Assembly: GCA_964017235.1 (NCBI GenBank)
Contig: OZ024930.1
Location: 150,908,221 to 150,972,220, forward strand
Direction: 5' to 3'
From: Sabellastarte sp. h YS-2021
Lineage: Eukaryota; Annelida; Polychaeta; Sabellida; Sabellidae
Length of the DNA: 64,000 nt
This document shows, in pieces, positions 39,601 to 48,934 of this stretch. The first letter of the stretch is position 1. Every line of letters begins with the position of its first letter. Under the pieces are notes generated by a model. That model did not search any database, was not told the DNA's origin, and saw only the letters and a list, made by a program, of their open reading frames with translations. Made by a program: the position numbers and the translations under genes.

Positions 39601-42600
39601 GTGTCTTGCTTCGAATTCAGTGGACCAACACTTCATTAAGACATTGAACTGCTCAGCTACAGTCAAAACAATTTCTCTTCTCATTTATTGGGGAGTTTTT
39701 GAAATTATACAGTGGCATTAATAACAAGAACATACAACAATGACTAGCCAGTTGTGGTTCCTTTTTCTGACATAGTTTCTGTAATGGCAGAGCAGACAAT
39801 AAATTAACAGAACGCATCACAATCCATCAGAGGTGTAATGTGACTGGTGAAGTGACAACCAAGGCATAACAGGAATACATGCTGCAACATCCTATTAAAA
39901 AACAAAGGTCATCTCGAAGTTGTGCACATTCTACAATACGTTTTTTTTACTGAAACCACCTTATTGAATTGTCGAGAATTCCCACAATTCATAGTGGATA
40001 TATATATTCTGACAGGAAACAAGAAACCTAATGGAAGTATGTATATATCAAATACTTCTACACATTTATAGTCTCAGTAAAATGTGTACAACTTGACAGT
40101 TTACAGCGTCTTGGTGACCTGTGAGGGTAGTGTATCAATCAAACCATCACACGGTCCCAGCTTTGAGGATGGAAACCGCAAGGTAATCAGTACTTCATTT
40201 GCGAAGCTGGATGAGTAGTCTTGTTACAGCTGGTAGACGCGTTCTTCCTCATTCCCATACACAACTAAACGTTAGTTTTCAGTGGAAGATTGCTTGTGAA
40301 AGAATACACTTTTCCTTATGTCGTTTTTTTCAGTTCACAGCCCTACCATTCAGTATAGCAATGGCTCCACTCGAATTTGTCCACATAGCTTCACATTCAC
40401 CAGTATCGACACCACTGGTTGTATACTGCCGCCAACATCTCAAATCTGCTCTTAGAAATCTAGGCAATTAGTGACCTGTATACAGAAACTACATTGGGTG
40501 TTAAGCTTTTGAAGTCAGAATTCATCCCAACAAAACACTTCCACTTCTTTGGTTACAAATTCAACCATGGCAAGGGTGAAGTGTCCCCATAGAAGAAAAG
40601 TGGGGTAGTTGACAAGGTTATGGATGGTGTACATGCAAGTTTGTCAACCATTCCCAGAATTCTAATGTCATTTATAGTATTCTAGAACCTATAAAATATT
40701 CACAATCTTTACACATTCAGATATGTTGTTCACATTTTTGAAAATCTGTTTTGGTGTAAAATCACAGAGGTCTTACCCGTATATCCTCTCCATACAGAAG
40801 ATGTGTCTGTAAAGGGTTAAGGAACACAATTGGGAGATCTGACAGTTACTGTCATATGGTCAGTTACAGAGACCAGGCTTCTTAAAAAATATTTTAGAAC
40901 TGAAGGCAGCAATTCCAATGATAATTCATTAGTTATGTGTCTGATGGTCTGGCATCAAATGGTTCTTTGTAAGCCCACAACAATTTTCTGAGGGCTCAAC
41001 ACTTTTAGGGCTGTCAAATGGGATATCAGACACCTTTTCATGCAGGGATAAATCGTTCAAACAGAATGTCATTCATCCCATAGTTTTCACATGACTTGCC
41101 AAGTTTGGCACACTGCAATGCTAGATAGGTTTGTAACAAAGATGAAGAACAAAGTTAACTATCTGTATTTATTTCACCAGTTTAATACCCTAATGCAATG
41201 CAATGCAATGGCAGTGGATGTATGGAATAACATTTGGGAGGCACTATTTCAATATGCCTACTGTTGAATATTTCTCATTTCAAAAATGATACAAAAAATG
41301 AGAATTATGCTTGTTAAATGATAGCAGGAGCCCCAGGGTGACCAGGGATGTGTTGGTTTTGGGACCTGATGGACTTATTCACAAAACCACTATTGCCCTA
41401 CATCATGGAGGAATCTCTTTAAACAGCTATTCAGCCAGAGATTCACCAAAGCCTGCCATATCTCAAAATCCATAGTATGAAAAAAAAATCAGTGTCTCAG
41501 AAGCTAAGGCACTTAAGAGTTGTTTTAAAAAAAGTCTACAGAGCAAGGTAGTTCTTTTTGAATCTGATGCAAGGAGAGTCAGGTGGACTTCCAGCAACCT
41601 TCTGTTTCCTCAATAGCAGATTTTTTGACCCATTGATTCACTGAAAATCTGAATTCTACCACACTTGCAGGATACAGGATTGCTATTGCAACTCATTTGG
41701 GTTCACTATTGAAATCATTCACAGTTATGAACTCAATAGACTGATAGATGTTTTTAACCCACAGCCTGTAAGGGCTGTCGGGGTATTGTTTTCACCCATG
41801 GTGTCCGGATGGGTGGGCGGCGGGAAAAAGTTTGTCCGGGCTGTATCTCAGAAACCGTAAGGTGTAGGAAGTTGATACTTGGTAGGGCCATTGGTTAGGA
41901 TGTGTAGGTGTGCAACGTCATGGTCTGACCTTGATTTGACCTTTGACCTTGCGATAGTGACCTTGAGTTTGAAAATCTTGTCCCAGCTATATCTCGGAAA
42001 CCGTAAGGTGTAGGAAGTTGATACTTGGTAGGGACATTGGTAAGGGGGTGTAGGTGTGCAACGTCATGGTCTGACCTTGATTTGACCTTGCCATAGTGAC
42101 TTGACCTATAAAATCTTGTCCGGGCTATATCTCGGAAACCATAAGGTGTAGGAAGTTGATGCTTGGTAGGGACTTTGGTTAGGGGGTGTAGGTGTGCAGC
42201 ATCATGGTGTGACCTTGATTTGACCTTTGACCTTGTCATCATGACCTTGACCTTTAAAATCTTGTTGCACCTTTGGGTCTGTCTTTTGATGCAGATCAAG
42301 CACTGTTAAAGTCATATTAGAATTCATTAAGAATTTGACTTTTACAACTTCCCATTGTAACAGATGGAATTTCATCAAGTGAGCCACAGATTTTGCTCCA
42401 ACACCACACATAAGCATTCATTGAATGTATTACCACTTCTGTATGCATTGGTAATATTCAAAACATCTAAACCATAATTTGGCCATGCCAGATGTAGATA
42501 AAGAGCACATGCATTATCTTTGTCTTAGACATTATTTTCTCTATTTAAACATTTTTTGGACCTTTATATAACTGACAGTGCTCTGAAAGTATCCTGAACT

Positions 42601-45600
42601 TTGTACTGACACAGTACTTCTATATCTCATGGTGTTAAAAATATTTCCCTAGGCTGTGGTGTACGAGCATCTCTGATGCTATTTTTTTTTCATTTGGGTT
42701 CACCATTGAAATCATTCATGGTTATGAACTCAATATACTGATAGATGGGTTTCATTTGGGTTCACTATTGAAATCATTCATAGTTATGAACCCAGTAGAC
42801 TGATAGATGGTTTTTCATTGGGTTCACTGTTGAAATCATTCATAGTTATGAACTCAATAGACTGATATATGGGTTTCATTTGGGTTCACTATTGAAATCA
42901 TTCATAGTTATGAGCTAAATGGATTGATAAAGGGTTGTCATAGGATAGACTAATGTAGGATGGTGCCATACCCTTTATACTCTTTGGACTTTTCTTGATT
43001 ATTCTTAGCCTACACAAGATCACCATCTCAATTAGAATTTGAACATTCAGATCAGTTTTCTCATGACCTTGACCTCTGATAGAAGGAGAGGTGAGGTTCA
43101 TGTTTGGTCTTTCAAATCATTGAAGCACAAAACTGGAAGGAGATCACAGTTTCTCCTTCATCAGTACTTCTAGCAGAGAACAGATGGACCCAATATTGTT
43201 CAAGCTGGGGTTCATCCTGCTTTTAGGCCATTGTTAGATCATTCTTTGACTGAAGAATGACTCTTTTCCCCATTAGAGCTTTTATATACTATCTTGACAA
43301 ATAAGAGATCTTAAATAGGAGAAATATGTGCTATCCATCTCTTTCAAAGATGGCTTTTCAGGAGGTATACAAGGAGCTATCATGTCAACAAACAGTCAGT
43401 TCTGCTAGCTTCTCAAAGATCTGACCTTGAACTTTGAATGTTTCCATGGCCAAGACTCAAAATGCTCCTTATATGGCTGGAAGTCACACTCCACAGTTTA
43501 AATTTATTCTTTAACTTGTGGCTTGGAAGTCAAATGAAGGTCAAACTATTCTTTGGAATTATAGTATTGCCATGTGGTTCCTCCATAGCTTGTGTATTGT
43601 ATTATACATTACAGTAATTATATGTATATACAGTTCCAATGGACAGATCACACATTTTAGTGGTACCTGGAAACCCATTGGAAATACCCCAATCTTTAGA
43701 CATTCAATTTCCCTGTTCAGAGATTTTGAAAAAGCATCTGATCTGGCGGAAAGACCCAAGGAATGTGTTAATAGATTGTCTTCTCCATATAGAGGAGCAC
43801 AATCTCCTGTTATTTACCAATGCGCCTGTCAATGGTTTGGGAACACATTGTTATTGAGTGTTATAAAATTCCAAATGTGTGGGAATTTTTTCAATGCATA
43901 TTCTGGACAGTTCCAGTTTACTTAATAACAAAATATAACTACATATGTTATTTTGTTAATTTTCTAAGAATGCTTGTCATACTCTTGTGCTTATCATCAC
44001 AAGTGTGTTTGAAATTAGTACATTGAAACTAAGATGCATACAGGGCCAAGGCACCTTTGGGAAGGTTGCTAGGTTAGTGCTTACATATATAGCTACTAAA
44101 TGTTATTTTGTTAAGTTACTTTTATTGCATAACATAGTCTAGTACTTTATCCTCACAAGATTGCTTGAGATTTGTACTTTGACTTTTCATTTGATTATAC
44201 CTGCTTTTGTGACAAAAATATTAAAAATCCTACCACCAGTATGGTTGTAATCAAGCACTAGTGAGGATAAGGTAAGGGTATTTTACACAATAAAATGTAA
44301 AAATTTTATTGTGATTTAATCTTTGTAAGTTAAATACTTACCTTATTCTCACTAGATTTGGATTCCCACCCTGCCAACCCCACACTTTCAAGATATTTGG
44401 GTTTATAATATATTATATTGGCTCCCAAAATTAAAGTGAGGCTTAACGGGGTTCTTCTGGTGCAGGCACATGCGCAGTCATGCGTACATAATGGTATGAA
44501 CAAGAATATTTATTTTAAAAATATTCTCGCTTGGTCGTCCATGTTAGCTCCCGCCAACACGTAAGCACTAGTTAGGATAAGGTAAGTATTTAACTTACAA
44601 AAAGTTAAATTACAATAAAATTTTTACAATTGGATGAGTTAAGTGGAGAAGTCATGCATTTTGGAAAGGCATTTGTTTTTTGTTCTGCCAGGCTCTATTG
44701 TGTACTTAAGTATGTACTTATGTGTCACTGTGCAATAGGGTTTATTGAATTTGGGTGAGGAGTGACGTATTGTGGAAAATAACTAAATTTGGTTTATCAG
44801 GAAGTTCTGTGGGTTAAAGAGAACACATTGTTTTATAGTATATTGCTTTGTAATGGAACTCAACTCTCATTGTTTTGTTGATTATTCACCGATCCTTTCC
44901 AAGTACAGATGCATGTTAATTGGGCATTCTCTAACTGGAGGTGTATATAACTTTTTTACTGCTTCATAATAATACCCCCAATGTATGTAAATTAAGCGTT
45001 CTTTGCAGGACGCTTGTTTGAATTAAGGGGAGAGGAAAATTTTGAATATGGTGTCATCACATTTCAACCAATCAGAGAAGTCACATGACCAAAAACATGT
45101 TTTTCAAAGGGGTGTGCTTGTCCGGATGATAACTTAAAAAGCGTTTCACCTATTCACATGCAATTTGGCAAGTAGGTTCATTATATAGAAAAGACTAAAT
45201 TTTGGAAGTGATCCAATACAGAATGGCCAACTTATTAACAATTAACTAAACACCACAATTTTTTTTAACGCTGAAATTGTAAAAATCTTTAATATCTCAG
45301 AAACAGCGAGAGAGAGAGAGAGAGAGAGCGATTTTGACGAAATTTTTGATCCACAGGATATCAGCAGAGTCTACTAGTGACTTTTCCCTAAAATCATTTT
45401 CCCGCAATTTTTGGCACCCATCTTGAATTTCTGCGTAAAATGCAAAAACACATTTATCTTGATAACGGTGCGAGATGGAGCGATTGCGACGAAATTTTTG
45501 ACACACAGGGTTTCTGCAAAGACTACTGGCAAATGTATCCAAAAATTGTTTTCCTGAAATTTTTGGCGGCCATCTTGAATTGCTGCGTAAAAGGTAAAAA

Positions 45601-46519
45601 CATTTTCTTTTCTCAATAACAGTGCAAGATAGAGCGATTTTTTTTCCCCCAAAATGTTTTCCTGCCATTTTTGGCGGCCATCTTGAATTTTGTAAAACAC
45701 AAAAACACACTTATCTCAGAAACGGTGCGAGATAGAGGGATTTCGACAAAATATTTGACGCGCCGAGTATCTGCCGAGTCCACTGACGAGTTTTCCCTAA
45801 AATTGTTTTCCTGCCACTTTTGGCAGCCATCTTGAATTTCTGCATAAAGCGCAAAAAAAAAAAAAAAAAAAAATTCACATTCATCTACGAAGCCTTGCAT
45901 CTTGGCACAAATGGAAACATATATTAAACACAGGAAGATGGTCATTTCTACAAAATCATTAATACTCATTGGGACGCTTTGTTTTTGCATCACAAAAAAA
46001 ATTGTCCCCAAAATTGTTTTCCTGCCACTTTTGGCAGCCATCTTGAATTTCTGCATAAAGCGCAAAAAAAAAAAAAAAAAAAAAATTCACATTCATCTAC
46101 GAAGCCTTGCATCTTGGCACAAATGGAAACACATATTAAACACAGGAAGATGGTCATTTCTACAAAATCATTAATACTCATTGGGACGCTTTGTTTTTGC
46201 ATCACAAAAACAATTTATTTTACTCTTGCAAAGTAATACTTTAGTTGCTTTTAAGTCAGCATTCTGTAATGGGGTCTGTCTGTTACCCTTGTGTACCAAT
46301 ATTATCCCTATTCTAGCTCCCTGACAAGTGCTGGTACCCGTCAAGTGGGTATTCTGGGCCATCAGACACGTGAGGCAGCCTTGGCCTGCCTTCAGAACTG
46401 CCCTCTGGTGGCAGACCTTGCTGACTGGAGTCACTGGTCCCTAGTGTTTGAACCAGAGCTTGGACCTCTGAAAGAGTTTGTACAGAAGTATGGAAGGGTA
46501 CACAGTGCCACAGTAACAG
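26799..46519 (+). CDS. Large LOTUS/OST-HTH domain protein, 11 coding exons, incomplete at 3'
   Basis: Eleven exons with GT/AG borders join in a single consistent frame to about 863 codons (2,590 bases). The first domain, residues about 8-72, fits a LOTUS/OST-HTH fold: IKEVLEE, then an FGYAKRSSFFDRF segment and VTLVGKGNERAVKL. LOTUS domains bind RNA or the Vasa helicase in germ-line proteins. A Ser/Gln/Pro-rich linker follows. The rest, from about residue 273, is mostly helical and exceeds any small LOTUS protein. The arrangement recalls animal relatives of plant NO VEIN (large proteins with a sacsin-like ATPase), but that is weak recall, and no ATPase motif is visible in this part. The last exon ends mid-codon, so more exons must follow. 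Introns 1, 3 and 10 are loaded with mobile DNA. Confidence 0.8.
27873..30124 (+). mobile_element. Helentron-like element I in intron 1
   Basis: The 5' end has gtatccaccg (27874-27883) within a hairpin (tatccaccgg / ccggtggata). The inverse, cggtggatac, is at 30081-30090, followed by the terminal hairpin gcatcggatctccgatgc (30096-30113) and ctag at 30121-30124. The centre is the 147-bp array. Without a Rep/helicase frame it must be non-autonomous. It occupies most of intron 1, and the exons on both sides remain splice-competent. Confidence 0.7.
28260..30070. repeat. 147-bp tandem array with 293-bp higher-order units
   Basis: ggaaatcat or a variant starts at 28326, 28473, 28620, 28767, 28914, 29061, 29207, 29354, 29647 and 29940. 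The last part is a higher-order repeat: 293-bp dimers (29061, 29354, 29647, 29940) are nearly identical to each other, while single units differ more. Each unit has inverted arms tttgacctt and aaggtcaaa (for example 28510-28518 and 28532-28540). Because 147 is a multiple of 3, long repetitive open frames appear on both strands. They are not genes. Confidence 0.95.
30355..30584 (+). CDS. LOTUS gene exon 2
   Basis: The acceptor ccttacaag gives the only phase that fits exon 1 (split codon g|tg, Val). A second AG at 30368 would shift the frame. The donor is ccag|gtaatc after 30584. The peptide (SSIQASKEQLDDVAEDAIER...) is helical and acidic, ending AYIQ in phase 0. Confidence 0.85.
30963..31241 (+). 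CDS. LOTUS gene exon 3
   Basis: The acceptor is ccttgcag and the donor aag|gtacat, both phase 0, giving 93 codons. The peptide starts AFARVRPVATLHELGQNL and ends QEFMIFIK. The TLHELGQNLKEFV stretch could be another winged-helix-like segment; this is speculative. Confidence 0.88.
31242..32160. other. Intron 3, first part: nothing recognised
   Basis: AT-rich intron sequence without a supported feature. Confidence 0.5.
32160..32715. repeat. Decayed 147-bp satellite element in intron 3
   Basis: Three diverged units still show aaagtgcctgtatctca, gatcatagaggttta and tagaatatcat. The end, ctggtggatacgatgtgcat, matches the 3' end of element I (cggtggatacaatttgcat). It is therefore an older insertion of the same element type in the same gene, a few kilobases away. 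Confidence 0.65.
32752..32820 (+). CDS. LOTUS gene exon 4 (microexon, 23 codons)
   Basis: The acceptor tatttttacag and the donor cag|gtaata enclose 69 bases that read EAKGLENPYESGVKIKSLPL plus AVQ in phase 0, matching both neighbours. It is easy to miss by open-frame search because it is so short. Confidence 0.8.
33000..33190 (+). repeat. Fourfold repeat of a 3' splice-site-like segment
   Basis: Near-copies of cctcttgtttgaaggtgatc occur around 33014 (ctctttttgaaggtgatcc), 33068 (tgtttaaaggtgaac), 33114 and 33174. Only the last, before 33187, gives the frame-consistent exon 5. The others look like acceptors followed by the first codons of that exon (gtgatcaa). Confidence 0.7.
33187..33366 (+). 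CDS. LOTUS gene exon 5
   Basis: The acceptor tgtttgaag and the donor gag|gtactg are both phase 0, giving 60 codons starting VIKRSQRECGAAVRNVITQQ and ending MNAPE. The acceptor lies in a local fourfold repeat. No domain is recognised. Confidence 0.8.
33860..33993 (+). CDS. LOTUS gene exon 6
   Basis: The acceptor is ctgctgtag and the donor ccag|gtaaaa. The exon is 134 bases and ends with two bases of a Ser codon. The peptide VILDVCRRLHVFMTKVQEHF plus a basic, Leu-rich helix fits a helical domain. It was found by phase and splice signals, not by a long open frame. Confidence 0.85.
34643..34839 (+). CDS. LOTUS gene exon 7
   Basis: The acceptor is acctcctag and the donor ccttg|gtaatt. The phase fits exon 6 (ag|c). 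The peptide has a helical part (MVEALLRLAICCSEEEIHQQ) and ends in an acidic run, DDDDEGGG, with a Ser/Arg/Gln tail. Just after the donor lies AGGTCATAGGTCA (34848-34860), a DR1-type half-site pair. Confidence 0.85.
35498..35676 (+). CDS. LOTUS gene exon 8 (alternative acceptors 18 nt apart)
   Basis: Two acceptors are in the same phase: ttttcacag before 35480 and ctactttcag before 35498. The second has the better pyrimidine tract next to it. The choice adds or omits six residues (VFVLLS). The donor is aag|gtgtga after 35676. The peptide GDVTTKMCKYLERCLTQGPL ... FRDLGHGSFLDLL has a spacing reminiscent of an OST-HTH segment, which is speculative. Confidence 0.8.
35677..36903. other. Intron 8: nothing firmly recognised
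   Basis: AT-rich. A possible pseudo-exon at 36738-36771 is discussed under rejected items. Confidence 0.5.
36904..37038 (+). CDS. LOTUS gene exon 9
   Basis: The acceptor is gtgtttcag and the donor cccag|gtaagt. It has 45 codons in phase 0, starting YLDERGGCTLGGVQKGVGTS and ending IKDTSQ. Confidence 0.88.
37039..37965. other. Intron 9: nothing recognised
   Basis: AT-rich intron without a supported feature. Confidence 0.5.
37966..38132 (+). CDS. LOTUS gene exon 10
   Basis: The acceptor is ctggttttag and the donor gatag|gtaagc, with two bases of a split codon left over. The peptide starts LSRLEWAVCNHYGVKDVKSL and ends YQSALCTKD. This frame has no nearby ATG, so it needs splice logic to see. 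A DIRS element begins 34 bases after the exon. Confidence 0.85.
38167..38346 (+). repeat. DIRS 1 left inverted terminal repeat
   Basis: It begins ttttattgcg and shares ttaccttatcctcactagtg, gactgcgcatg and gttaagcctcactt with the reverse complement of 44427-44600. Confidence 0.85.
40320..40610 (+). pseudogene. DIRS 1 reverse transcriptase remnant
   Basis: FTALPFSIAMAPLEF matches the FKALPFGLSTAPMEF block of the third DIRS element. Further on, SEFIPTKHFHFFGYKF matches the region after its catalytic YLDDW. The catalytic box itself is not recognisable. Frames are broken by many changes. A further trace, GMCWFWDL, at about 41345-41385 matches GMPWFWDL of the methyltransferase-like domain in element 2. 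Confidence 0.7.
41690..42930. repeat. 62-bp minisatellite split by an insertion
   Basis: One unit at 41692-41752 and about four units from 42690 (starts near 42690, 42751, 42814, 42875) share gggttcactattgaaatcat and gatagatg. The units are separated by element J, so the array gives a clear picture of the empty site. Confidence 0.85.
41753..42688 (+). mobile_element. Helentron-like element J with 146-bp satellite
   Basis: The 5' terminus has aacccacagcctg (41756-41768), and its inverse aggctgtggtgt lies at 42651-42662 before the hairpin gcatctctgatgc (42667-42679). About three units of the 146-bp satellite are inside (41.83-42.26 kb), with TGACCTTTGACCT at 41937 and 42221. The element sits in a 62-bp minisatellite without an obvious target duplication, as expected for rolling-circle insertion. 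Confidence 0.75.
44252..44355 (+). other. DIRS 1 internal complementary region
   Basis: The first half (agcactagtgaggataagg ... caataaaa) is the complement of the left terminus. The second half (aaaattttattgtg ... cttaccttattctcacta) is the complement of the right terminus. In DIRS elements this segment is thought to template the joining of the termini during replication. Confidence 0.85.
44427..44620 (+). repeat. DIRS 1 right inverted terminal repeat
   Basis: Inverse of 38167-38346, with an extra outer segment (taacttacaaaaagttaaat) that the left copy lacks. The same asymmetry occurs in DIRS 2. Confidence 0.85.
44626..45285. other. Intron 10, right part: nothing recognised
   Basis: No frame or terminal repeat. 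The end (from about 45120) starts to resemble the following satellite. Confidence 0.4.
45290..46215. repeat. Diverged tandem repeat and a 211-bp duplication
   Basis: Units of about 113-154 bp share atctcagaaac, gagcgattttgac and ggcggccatcttgaat (near 45411, 45565, 45678, 45825). A near-identical 211-bp duplication follows (cctgccacttttggcagcc at about 45810 and 46021), each copy with a run of about 20 A. A (ga)n run is at about 45306-45328. Minus-strand frames here are repeat by-products. The block ends just before exon 11. Confidence 0.8.
46317..46519 (+). CDS. LOTUS gene exon 11 (last visible)
   Basis: The acceptor is cctattctag and the donor aacag|gtaggc. The phase fits exon 10 (ag|c, Ser). 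The peptide (LTSAGTRQVGILGHQTREAA ... VQKYGRVHSATVT) ends one base into a codon. The intron after it contains DIRS 2 and DIRS 3, and the next exon is not in this window as far as I can tell. Confidence 0.85.
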
Positions 46520-46572
46520 GTAGGCTCTTCTTGGAATTAAGTGTTAAAATCTCTGTCTCACTTGAAGTGATG

Positions 46573-46765
46573 TTTTTATTGTGCTACAATAGCTTACCAT
46601 GTGGAACTGAATGCTGATCTCGGATGGCCGCAGGCCTTGGCCAACGTCCAAGAAAAATAGACATCTATTCTGGACAGTGCCTCACAGGGAGGTGAGCCCC
46701 GTCGTGAAATACCGCATGATCCCCCTTCTTTCTCGTTGGCCGGCATTATGTACTCATAATGCATT
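46573..46765 (+). repeat. DIRS 2 left inverted terminal repeat
   Basis: It begins ttttattgtg. The strings ccatgtggaactgaatgctg, atctcggatggccgcagg and ctcgttggccg recur inverted at 53944-54100. Confidence 0.85.
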
Positions 46766-47999
46766 TTATTGCAAGGAAAGAAGTTTATGTTTTCATATGG
46801 ATATACTTGTCATTGGACACTGAAACTTTATCAGTTTCTTTATTTTATATCATAGAATCTTTATTTTGTGTCAATTCACAGAACAGATAAGTATATTTTA
46901 ACATATTTTACAACTTAAATCCACTTTCGGGTTCACGTTGTAAAGGAGAATAAGGGGCGACAACGACTCGTGTATACAGCTTATATACAGGAATATGTGC
47001 CTGTTTAAATCAAAGAAAATTAATATGTTAATGGTTTACTCCCTATCTGCTACATTATTTGACCATTTTAAGGGTTAAAATATGAAATAAAGCACGGAAA
47101 CTGAAATTCTCCGAAGAGAATCCTTGGGTAACCCCTTTGGTGACATAGTCTAGACAGCAAGTGCTGGGAGACTACAAACCATGTATGTAGCTTATTACAG
47201 GACCTTTACCTGTCAAAATAAAATTAATAAAATACTTTATCCCTTGTCTGCTACATTATTTCACCATTTAATGTGTTTAACCTTAGTAAAACGAGTCCTT
47301 GTTCAAAGAATTTAGAAATCGTCTTCGTCTAGACAGCAGGTGCTTGCAAAGGTCGTCATATGCTGTTGGGGAGACCTTCGTTTGGCAATAAAAAGCCGCC
47401 CCCTTTTCTGTGTTTTTTATTAAAGATCCAACATATATTTGATATAAATATATAAAATATTTGAAATATTTTACCTACAGGGTCTTTGTAAAATAGACGA
47501 ATATTAATGCGCAATGGCAAGACAGTTAAAACGTGAACAATTGTTTACGTAATGGCTGCCTTCTCTCCAATTGCTTGATTTTAACAACAAATAGTGGTTG
47601 TTTCTGAAAACTATCTGTTGAAGCAATAAATGGGAGGTTCCATTCTTCTAATATGGAAACCATACCATTCCAAGCGGGAGTGGATCAGATCTCTGTTTGG
47701 ATCTGAAACCTGGTTTGAACCTACACACCTGCTTTTCATCCGAGTTATAACCAACCAAGAGTTCGGATGCTCGGATGATTGAAGCCAGGTCCCAACCACA
47801 ACTTGACTTATCACACAAATACTAACCTTCAGAACATGGTCTAATGTTCGGATGATTGTTCAGATCTAACATCCGAATGTTCGGATGATGGTTCCAGATC
47901 AGAACTCTGAACAATCCTAGCACACACTTGGATAAAAAGTACACAAGTCTTGTCTCAAATATCACTTATTTGAGGCTTCAGTGCAAGTCAAAAAGTCCT

Positions 48000-48720
48000 C
48001 AAGCCCAAGAGGGCTTCTTCTGAACAAGGTCCTTCACTCAGATTGGACTCTGTATTTTATAGGGAAGTAGATTGCCTGACTTACCCCTAACCATATTCTG
48101 AGGACATTGAAATTTAGACAGTTTTTGGATCTTCCTTACCAGGGACAGTGTGCCTAGGTCCTCCACAGTCTGAGCTCTGAATGATGTAGCAGGCCAACAG
48201 GAGCTTATGCCAAGGGGCCCTTCAACTATGCTCCCACTCAGTCCTCAACTAAAGATGCTTTGATAAATTTAAACAGGACTTTCAGGCTGTTAATGTACCT
48301 GAAAATTAATCTATAAAACCCCTGGTTCAACTAGGGGGTATATTGGGACAACCTTGTTTTGAGAACAAATAACAAGATTACAACTCTGATTCAGAAAAAA
48401 AAAATTCCAGGAGCCAGAGATTATGAAAAGACCTGTGACTAGACATCCTGTATAAGAGGATCCTTATCTGACAGAGTTCCTTAGCCTGTCAAGTAAGGCC
48501 TTAGCCCACTCTCCAGAGAGACTTATACACAATGGGAAATTCAGGGGAGATACCAGAGCTTAAGAACTTCCCCATTCTGTCCCTTTCCTTTGTTCCATTC
48601 ACAATTAGTTAAGGAGGGACGAGAGTTCCTCCTCAAGGCACCCGTAAAAGCACTTAGGGTTTAGGCCCTATCAAATCAGCCCTTACACAGTCCCCATAAC
48701 TAAGAGACTCCCACAAGAAA
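48000..48720 (+). pseudogene. DIRS 2 plus-strand gag remnant
   Basis: Conceptual translation in shifting frames gives fragments matching the minus-strand gag of the same element: VFYREVD, GQQEL.PRGP, GQPCFENK. It also keeps a C-terminal part, SQLVKEGREFLLKAPVK, that the minus-strand copy lacks. Stops and frameshifts are frequent. Confidence 0.7.
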
Positions 48721-48934
48721 CACCCCTATGGGGTGCAATCCATTCCAAGCAGTATCCATCATTTTCCCTGGTAGGGGGAAATCGAGTAGAAGAGGCTCCG
48801 GAGGTCTTTTTTGACCTCACACAAAGGGACGAGGGCGTGGAAACCCCTCCTCCCAATGACTCCTTTCAGCATCCCTCAGTCCACCAGTAGGAGGTCTCAC
48901 AAGAGACTGGCAAACAGACAAATGCTCAAACAAC

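Larger units (their letters stand above)
38167..44620 (+). mobile_element. DIRS element 1, decayed, in intron 10
   Basis: Inverted terminal repeats of about 180 bp (38167-38346 and 44427-44620) bound 6.45 kb. Near the right end is an internal complementary region (44252-44355) whose two halves are the complements of the left and right outer ends. That is the diagnostic structure of DIRS-type tyrosine-recombinase retrotransposons. Coding parts are badly eroded: RT traces at 40.3-40.6 kb and a methyltransferase-like trace at 41.33 kb. A 62-bp minisatellite and a Helentron-like insertion lie inside. Confidence 0.85.

Noticed and set aside
45297-46236. Overlapping minus- and plus-strand ORFs of 70-150 codons
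   Set aside because: They lie in diverged tandem repeats with homopolymer runs and conflict with each other on both strands.
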